This document shows, piece by piece, positions 51,566 through 60,500 of a stretch of DNA of 64,000 nt. The notes under the pieces are model-generated. The model made no database searches. It had not been told where the DNA came from and was given only the letters and a program-made list of their open reading frames with translations. The DNA comes from Durusdinium trenchii (Eukaryota; Sar; Dinophyceae; Suessiales; Symbiodiniaceae), in the NCBI GenBank assembly GCA_963970005.1, contig CAXAMN010027472.1, positions 1,755,749 to 1,819,748 of the forward strand. The letters are read 5' to 3'. Within the stretch, counting starts at the first letter, position 1, and each line of letters begins with the position of its first letter. A program made the position numbers and the translations under genes.

Positions 51566-54500
51566 TTGTTATTTGCTGTTGTCTTTCTGTTTATAGCAAG
51601 ACCGAGCTCGATACGCTCGAGCTCTGCTGATCGAACCCGAGGCTCCACGATCGTGATGAAGGCGATTAACCTCAACGAAGAGGCGCAGAGTGACGAGCAG
51701 CAGAGTGATGAAAAGGTGACGAGATGGATGTGGCAAGTCCCATTTGGGCTCTTGGCCCGCATCCTCAGGTTTGGTTGGTGGGTGCCAAGGGGGGTCAGTC
51801 CCCACCTGAGGATATGGACCAGGTCTCACTGTCAAACCTGAGGATGTGGGCTAGGAGCCCAAACGGGATTGATGGGTCAAATCCCCCCCAAAAAGGGTCA
51901 ACATGTGCATGTGTGTGTGTTCCTGTCTCCCAAAGCGTTTCGTTCGACGAAGCCTGTATGGCAAACCCAGACACGCCAATTTTTTCGGAGTACATAAATC
52001 TATGCTATTAACTGTAACAAGGCCTCACTAACCATCATCATCCATTGTTGCTGGCAATAAAATAGACCCAACATATGCTAAAAGATGCTAAAATGATAGC
52101 CAGCATCCCAAACATACGTGAGCAACGAAGGACTCGAGAAACTTCAACTGAAACTCCGCAACTTTGGTGCGGTTTCCCACTTCTAGAATCTCTCAGCTGC
52201 TGCGCATGGCAAATTCTTTCCGGGACACCCACGCCATCCCAGACCCACATACTTTATCATACTTTTGCACTTAAACGATCCATCCATTCACCTGGAATCA
52301 ATGTAGCTACTTGTAGTACTCAGTAAGGGAAAGGCCCGTTGAACCAATTTCACGAGTTCCTTTTGGTCCCAATCACACACCCCTCCACACCACTGCCTCC
52401 ATTGTGTTTTAAAAAAACACAGACGACGTGCTCCCACGCCACGACCCGACCACGCCGCGTGCGCGACGTGCCGCGCCTGAAGAGGCAGCCCTTCGAAAAG
52501 CCATTTCAGTGGCGCCTCGGGGGCAGCGCGCGCAGCAGCTGCTGAACATTACGGCGGGGACGGAGGGGATGGAGGGAGACACGGACGGAGGAGCGGTGTG
52601 ACCCGTGTAAACCTCACAGGCTGCTGATTCATGATGTTTCCGTGACAGATGTGTGTGTGTGTGTGTGCGTGTGATGTTTTCTCTCTTCCTGTTCCTTCTC
52701 CACTACCTCTCTCCCACTCTCACTCTCACTCTCTCTCTCTCTCTCTTCCGTTCCTTCTCTACCACCTCTACCTCTCTCCCACTCTCTCCCTTGTTCCCTC
52801 TGTCTTTCCCATCTCCTTCTTCTTCTAAAGTGTGTTTGTGTGTGATGTTCTCCTCACAAGAGAAGATGGATCACGTCACTTTCAATGTTTTTACTCAAGT
52901 TGAGGCAAGCTTGGTTGTGAGGGCGTGCGCATCGCAAGTTCTTCCGTGGCAGAGTGCTCAAGCGAAAGAGAACCGCACATTTGAAGCCTTGCTTTCAATA
53001 CTGTATTAGATTATAGATGGAAGGAATTGCATGTGAAACTAAGAGCAAACGGAGCATGTCCCTCTTTCAGATTGGTTTCACCAGAATTGTCCTTCAAGCG
53101 CAGGGCCACATCAGTTTGAGCCAGAAACTTAGACAAAGGTCCCCATGTTTCAGTGATTGGGGCCAGGAAGCGTCCCTGCTACCGTGCTTTGGCAGATTTT
53201 ACTAATACATTAAATTCACTCCATCATATATAGGTCTATGTCCCAGTAGAGCTCCCGTCTTCAGCCTCGTCCGCTTTCGCTCTCGCGAAACCCGTCCTCC
53301 CCCGGCGCCTCGTTCGCGTCCGTTCGGCTCGCGGCTGCTCCGGTCGAGCTCGCCAGGCTGGGACGCAGTCCTTCTCGCCGCTCTTTTGGGCGATCGACAG
53401 TGGGTCCTTGAACTCGGCCAAGGCCATCATCCAGGACCCGGAGAGGCGAGAGGCGAAGAGAGGCGAGAGGCCGGCGAGAGCCCGAAGAACGACCATGGGT
53501 TTTGTTAAAGCAACTGCACTGGGTGGAAGGTGCCGTTTTGTGGTTTGTTGGTGGTTTTTTTGCCGCGGGGTGCCGGTCCTGCAGACTACTGGGAAAAGAC
53601 CGGAGGGGTCATCATGGCCTGAGGTCCTTATTCAGTCTTGGCACAAGGGAAATGGGCTCCGCAGAGTGATGGTGACCAAGTGTACACCGCTTGTGCTGGG
53701 GCCTGTGACTCTCCAGATAACCTCCTGATGACTGGAGAATCGTGCTTCGGGTCATGCCCAAAAATTGAAGTGCCATGGTCCCCCGTGGCCAAGTTTTTCG
53801 GCGTTAAGTCCCGGGACGAATTTCAGCGCATGATCAGAAATGCTGGGGCGAACTTGGAGCAATACCGGCAGTTCCAGATCTCACAGAGCGTCATCTTCCT
53901 GTACTTGATTATGCAGTGGATGGTGGCTTTCTTTGAATGGGCTACTGGAAAACAAAGGGACATTTTCAGCCACGTCGCAACTCCGCCTTTTGCTACAGCG
54001 CAACGTCAGCCATGAGCTTTCAGCAACCACCTGACGAGAGTGCTGAAACTTCGTTCTGGGCAGCGGTCTATACCGAGGAGCCCCCAAATGTGCTGTGTGG
54101 CGTCTTGACTGATTTGAACCTTCACCGCTTCACTCTCCACCAACAACTGATCATTGGTACTGTCATTACGACGTGCCTGACCATGGAATTTGGCGTGTTC
54201 GGACCTACTCAGAGCGGATTCAATCGCTTGTTTACCTTGAACATTTCACTTCACCCCATGACATCCCCCTCACCTGGCTGGTAGCTTTCATGCTACGCCG
54301 CCACCCCGTACCCCACCCCACTGAACCTACTTGGGTTCAAACACTCTACGGCGCACAGCACCCTCTCTACACGTGGACCCCGGACGATGTGCAGGCCAAA
54401 GCCACAGCCGTGGTCTTGGGCCTAGTGATCTTCCAGACACGAATGATGTCCGTCAATGAAATTGAGATGGCCGTGATGATTCAGTGATGATGATGCTCTA

Positions 54501-57500
54501 TTTTATCAATGGAGCGGCCTATCTCATGATGACGCCTGCGGCGCTCATCATCTCAAACCTCTTAATGGCCTCATTGATCCTGCTTTATGGCTTGGTCTTT
54601 GAGCTAGTTGTGACAGGTTTACCGGTGTACTACCTGTTGACACCTTATTGCCAATGAAAATGCGCCTGCGAGTCCTGTTGCCATTGGCAATAGTTTCTCC
54701 AATGTGTCATGGGCGGAAATCCTGACACTGGTAGCGAATTTAGCTGCCAGGACATTCTTGATCACAGTCCTGCTTGGCATCACTACTTCTAGTGGTACTA
54801 TCTACCAGTTTTGAGGCGTCTCAAGTTGGATGGTCAGAACTTCAACCACATTGTCAGTATCGGGGCTGTCGTCTTTATATAACCCATTCTGTACGGCTCC
54901 TGGGGCTACGGTAATGGAATCCAACTTTGAGTATGGAGCTTCTACTCAAGTGAAAGGATCCATGAAAGCTGTCTTTGAGGGAAAGACAATTAAAGACCTA
55001 GCCCCTTGGCTGATGAAAAGACTAAATCAGTGGCGTTCTCCTGGGTTTGGGGTGAGACAACCATCTCTTCAATGATCTTACCAAAGGTGGTCGCTGAGAA
55101 CCAGGACTTGGTGAAGCGTTCATACCTAATGACCTAATGACGAAGGAGATCGCCTGTCAGCCCAAGGATCCTAAGAAGAAGATCAGGGTCATCCAGCACC
55201 GCTTGGTAATCAAGCATTCTTTGCTCTTGATCACGAGAGCCTTCTTTCTTGTCGTGTGGTAAGCAGAGCTCCTCAATGAAGCCAGTCGGCGTTGTGCATC
55301 ATCCATCTTGCGAGGAGCCTTCTTTGCAGCTGCCTTCTGGGCCCTAGACCCATTGCCTTCCCATTCCTAGCTTTGGTCTTTGCCGTCGCCCCATGAGCTT
55401 TTGCCTTTCCCTTCGGTGCGCTTTCTCTGGCTCCTTCTCGTGCTCTTCCTTACGCTCTTCCGGCTCCTGGCTGCTCTCTGACAAAGCCGCATCATCTTCA
55501 ACAGCTTCCTCACCGTTCTCACCTCCTCCCTTTCGCCTTCGCGGGGGCGGACAAGGTGGAGGCAAAGACGAAAGCCTGTGGCAGGCTTCGGGAGCTTTCA
55601 TTTCCTCAGAAGGGACAATGTATTATATTTGTATGCATGCTGTAGATGTTTGGTCACCCTTTACCCATCAACTCCGGACCAGACACTGCAGCAACAGGAC
55701 TGAAGCCGGATGAATCCATGGGTTGAGTTTCCTGCTCATCCATCCCTGAGAACATCCAGCAGAAACTAGCTTGCAAAAATAATCAGAGAACACATCGACA
55801 GCTACCTCAAGAATCTTCAAACTGAGGACAGTGCAAGACTTCTCAGATTTGGCAAGTGGAGCGGTGACATGGCGCTCCAGGTCCAGCGCAGCCAGCCTTG
55901 CAGCTACACTCTGTGCCGCGTCAGGTGCACCTTCCTTTGCCAGCTTGGCTCGCTTGCCCTCTGGGGCAGCTTCCGACTCCATTTCCTTTCTGGCTTTCCT
56001 AGAGACAAAAGCCTTTCGGGCACCTTTCACTCCCTAGACCTTTGGGTTTCCATCTCAGAAGCCTTGTGGGCAGCTTCCAACTCCAAAGCCCTTTTGGGTT
56101 TCCATCTCAGAAGCCTCTCGGGCAGTTTCCAGCTTCTTGGCCTCACAGGTTTCAGCTTCGTTCTTGGAAGCTTTGTGAGCAGCTTCCATCGTCACAGCTG
56201 CTGTCTCCACTTCAACCTCTGAAACCTTTTTGTCAGCTTTCCTTGCATCAGCCTTCTTGGCTGACACAATGCTGTTTGCGACCTCCAAGACCTTTGAGCC
56301 TTTCTTGGCAGCAGCCTCGATCTGAGCAATCCTTGCCTCAGCAGCTTTCTCACACGCCTCTAGTTCCCTTTGCCATGACTTCTCCCTCTCTTGCGCAGTG
56401 CGGTGTGCTTGCGCGCCGCGTGCAGCCCATTGCGCATGGGTGCTAAGAAGCATCTGACGGTGAGCGCAGAGGCAATTGATCAGGAGATTGTCATCACAAT
56501 GCAGGGCATGACATGGGCATTGAAGCCGTGGTTGGACGAATTGGGATTTGAGGGCCGGTGGATGGAGGAACTACGAAAGGAGTTTTGCCCAAGGAGATGC
56601 CATCATTCAGAAGCTCAAAGCCGTGCTCTCGAACATGCACTTTGAATCTCATTTTGAAGCAGTGCCGTGGTTGCAGCAGCAGCTGCAAAGCTAGATGACA
56701 AAGCTTCTAATTGTACTAGCTCCTTTTGCAATTGATCTCCTTCCATGGGGGGCGGAAAGAAATCGGAGGATTGCCGATCAGATTTCAACAGGCAATGGAC
56801 TCTAGGCTTGATTGCTAATGTGGGCAAGGTGCGCATTGCCACCTTCTCTGGTGTCAGCTCAGTGCCGGGGCCTGTGAACAAGCAGTGTATAACTGAAAAG
56901 CTTCCCTTGAAGAAAAGACCATGAATGCCTGCTTCAGGACCAGGAGGAGCAGCAGCAGGAGTGTGGACTGTTGAGCCTACCGTACTTGACTGATCAACAT
57001 GGTCTATCGAAACCACACATTCCATGAAAACAATTTGGAACCATCAACAGTGTGTTCAAAGGAATTCAGCCACACTTGCAGAGTTATTCAGACCCACCTC
57101 CAGAGCCTTTTGAAGACGCAGCTCGGCCACTCTCCTTGGCTAGCTGCTTATAAGAATGATCGTTCTGTTCTATAATTCTTGTAACCTTTTATCAACTCCA
57201 GGATCTGAGCTACAAACCCCCTCAGACTCTGAGTCCGACAAGTCAGGTCCCGATGCAGAAAGGAGCTGGGCAAGAACTCATACTAAATGACACTGCTTGA
57301 CTGTTGGTTGGGACTTTGAGCCCTGCATACCTGTAGATGGCACGGATCTGTTCACATCGTGGCACATGTTTGCGCAACAAATGCTGCTTCGTGGAGCTTT
57401 ACGCGGTTTCCTGGCTGCAGCCAAAGCCGAAGTAATTTAAAAAAACATGGCTTAATTGCTTTAGCTGATCGTGGCCATCAAGCCGAGTGTCCATTGACCT

Positions 57501-60500
57501 CCTCCCCACGTGGGCAACACATGCGGAAGAACATTTCAACAGCGTGTTCCAAGGAAGACAATGATGGTCTCATTCCAAGGTGATTCAGAGTCAGACCCGC
57601 TTGATCACACCTGAAAGGCTTGCAATTGAGATGAACTAGTCATGGTATGGCACTAACGCGGATACTACACATGCTACAGTAATTCTATAATGTCAACTGC
57701 GTACAGGGCGAAAATCCACGAGTGATCTTGGTGATCTTGGTGGTCTTCTTCCCCTTCTGGATTCCCAGTGTGCACAAACACTGGTTCAGACCAGCAAGCT
57801 CCAGGTCAGGCCGGCCATTCGAGCTGGCCGCTAGGTGAGAAGCCTACTCAAAGGTGGCCATTGTCCAAGGATTGGCGTAAACACGGCTTGGGCAGGAACT
57901 GCATCATCAAAAGATGCAATAGCATGACATTCGATCTTCAGAACATGCCAGCATGCCGGGGCAAAGCTCACAGAACACATCTAACGCAGGGGCGCTTGGC
58001 ATCAAAGATCCCTGCAAACGAAGCACGTGCATGTAAAAAGACACAAAAGTGTAAAGATGTGGCCTTTCTGAAAAAAGATCTTGAGAAACCCAGCTCTGGT
58101 CACAGGCATCCATTTCCGTCCTGCTAGGGATTGGTTCATGGGTGCAATACAAAAGCATCGAAAAATCAACTTGCCTGGAAGCACACATTGCTGGGTCCTT
58201 GGCACATAATTGATTTCCGAGGACAGGAGAAAACGACCCACGTGCCTTGAACCCCTCCAAGGCTGCAAAAGCGGCTGGCGCAAGCCATTCTGCACACTCA
58301 ATGATAAAAACTGTCAAAACCTCACCAAACCCTCCGAATTGGGCCCTCACACCAAAAAGTGCTCGTTTCCGACAAATGTGGTCGATTTCCAAGTTTGTGC
58401 ACGAACAAAGATATCAGGTAGCAGACCACCAAGTGGACACATTAATGTGTACCAAAGGGGGTAGACCTTGGCACAACACGGACAAGTGTCCCCTTGGACA
58501 ACTGTTCCCGGGACGGTACGGTACCCGTGTTTAATGATTGCATGCAAAAACCATCCCTGCGTCGTTGTAAACGCCCTTTGGCAAATGAGGCAAACATGAA
58601 AAGACTGCGCATGGGATGGAATGACTACTCCACACCCAGTGGACGACACTTGTTGGGAAGGCTTTTCACCGACGCCGGACGCGGCCGACATCGCGGACCG
58701 CGGACCGCACGACGTTCCGGCAGGACTTGTTGACCATCCGTGCGGATCGAGAGGTCTACTACTATGGTTGTGAGGACCGATCTGCGCGTTGGGAACGGCT
58801 TCGCCCATGCGAAGCCCCACCTGGATGGTCTGGCGACCATCGAAAGGTGTCCAGAAGGGGGACTGATTGTTTGACAGGCCACGTAAAGCAGTACAACAAG
58901 AAAAAAACACTTACTTACGTGTTTTACTCTAGATTTTTCCATTTAAGAAATTAGGTCTATACTTGGTTTTGGGGTGTAAAACTCTCAGTATTCGCCATAT
59001 GGCTATGGGTCCAAAACCTGCAGCCCTAAATCCTGGTAGGTTGAGCGCCCAGTCTATCTTAAATTAAATGCTTTTCGGTGGTCGACCAGGCTCCCCTGGT
59101 TTTGACCCACCCCCATATCCCCATTTGACGGGTAGACCGGTCTATTGTTTTTCTTGAAAGGGGTCATTGCCTGGGAAGTCTCCCTATTTGAACATGAATG
59201 TGCAAGGTGTTTGATACATAGCTCGATATACTTTGATATTTGTAATTTATAAGCCATTGGGGGGAGTGGGTTGGAAGACTTTTTGGAAGATAACGTGAAA
59301 CAAGTAGGCTGCTGTTTCACTGTTCTGTTGGTTTCAAACGGATAGAACTTTGAGGAAGATTTGCCTGACATCCTGCATTGGCGGTCGTGGTTCTCAACAT
59401 AAGTCCTCAATACACGTGCATTCCACCAAAGCAGCTTTGGCAGCCTCCTGTGAAAGTGCTAGAACATCCAATGTCTTGTTCTGATGTGAAGATGTTCTCA
59501 AACCTCGGTGGCCAATTCTGCACTCCTTGCGTTGGCACTTGTGCTCCATGCGTTGGCCACGGTGCAGCACAACCAGCTGCCACGATCGGAATGTCCACGC
59601 TGCACCTCGTTTCTTCCGCATTCCGCACGGTTTCGTCCGTCAACGCGACGAAGCGACGTGAACTCTTTCAACGCAGCGACACCAGGAACTCTTTCGCCGA
59701 CACCCGAACATCATCAAGCGCCTCTGTACGAGCTCCTCGGCGCGTTCCGGCGAAGACGCGAGATCGAAGAGGTTCGGTGCGTGGCCAGGCGATCGAATGA
59801 TGTTAAAGGAAAAACTGTATGTGGTGTACCAGCACCCTCAAGGGGTGGTTAATGGACACCCCTTAACAGCTAAGAACCTATAAATAGACACTTGGAGGGT
59901 CCTGGTATGTGGTGGTGGAAACATAGCTTGTTTGATGTAGTGCAACTGTATGTTCGACCCCCAGCACCCAAAGGTTTGGGCTGGAGCCGAAGATGCTTGT
60001 GGAGCGGCCCCTCCTTTCCGCCTCCAGGGAAACCACTCCGACTGAATCCGTTGAAGTGGATAGCATGGACCGTTCATGATCATGACTCATCCAAAGGCCC
60101 AATTCCGGTGGTTTCCACTCACTCCACTGACGTCCATGCTTATGTCTGAGTGGTTTCCCCGGAAGACGTGTGCTGTCTCGCCTTTGAGAACCTGACCAAA
60201 AAAAACTGGCCCACTCCTCCAAAGAACCGCTAAACCGGAGCGGCACCGAGCGAAACTTCACCCCCCTCGCCGCCCTCATTTCCCGCCCTCGAAACCGCGC
60301 CTCTCGCCGGGCCCTCGTCCGAAGCTCCAGGTGCTCCGACGCTCTTGGAAACGCTCCTGGACGGCTTGATCTGGCGTTCCCGGGTGACCAGCGAAGGCCT
60401 GCGACGAGTGACCCGACGAAGGCGAAAGCGCGCGCGCACCAGAGTGAGGTACGGACCGGACCGGTGGGGTTGGGATGTTCTGAAGGGAAAGGGATTGGAA

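Noticed and set aside
53236-53496. Antisense ORF of 86 codons
   Set aside because: It covers exon 25, whose + strand reading is conserved and joins exon 26. The third positions coincide, which explains why the antisense frame is open.
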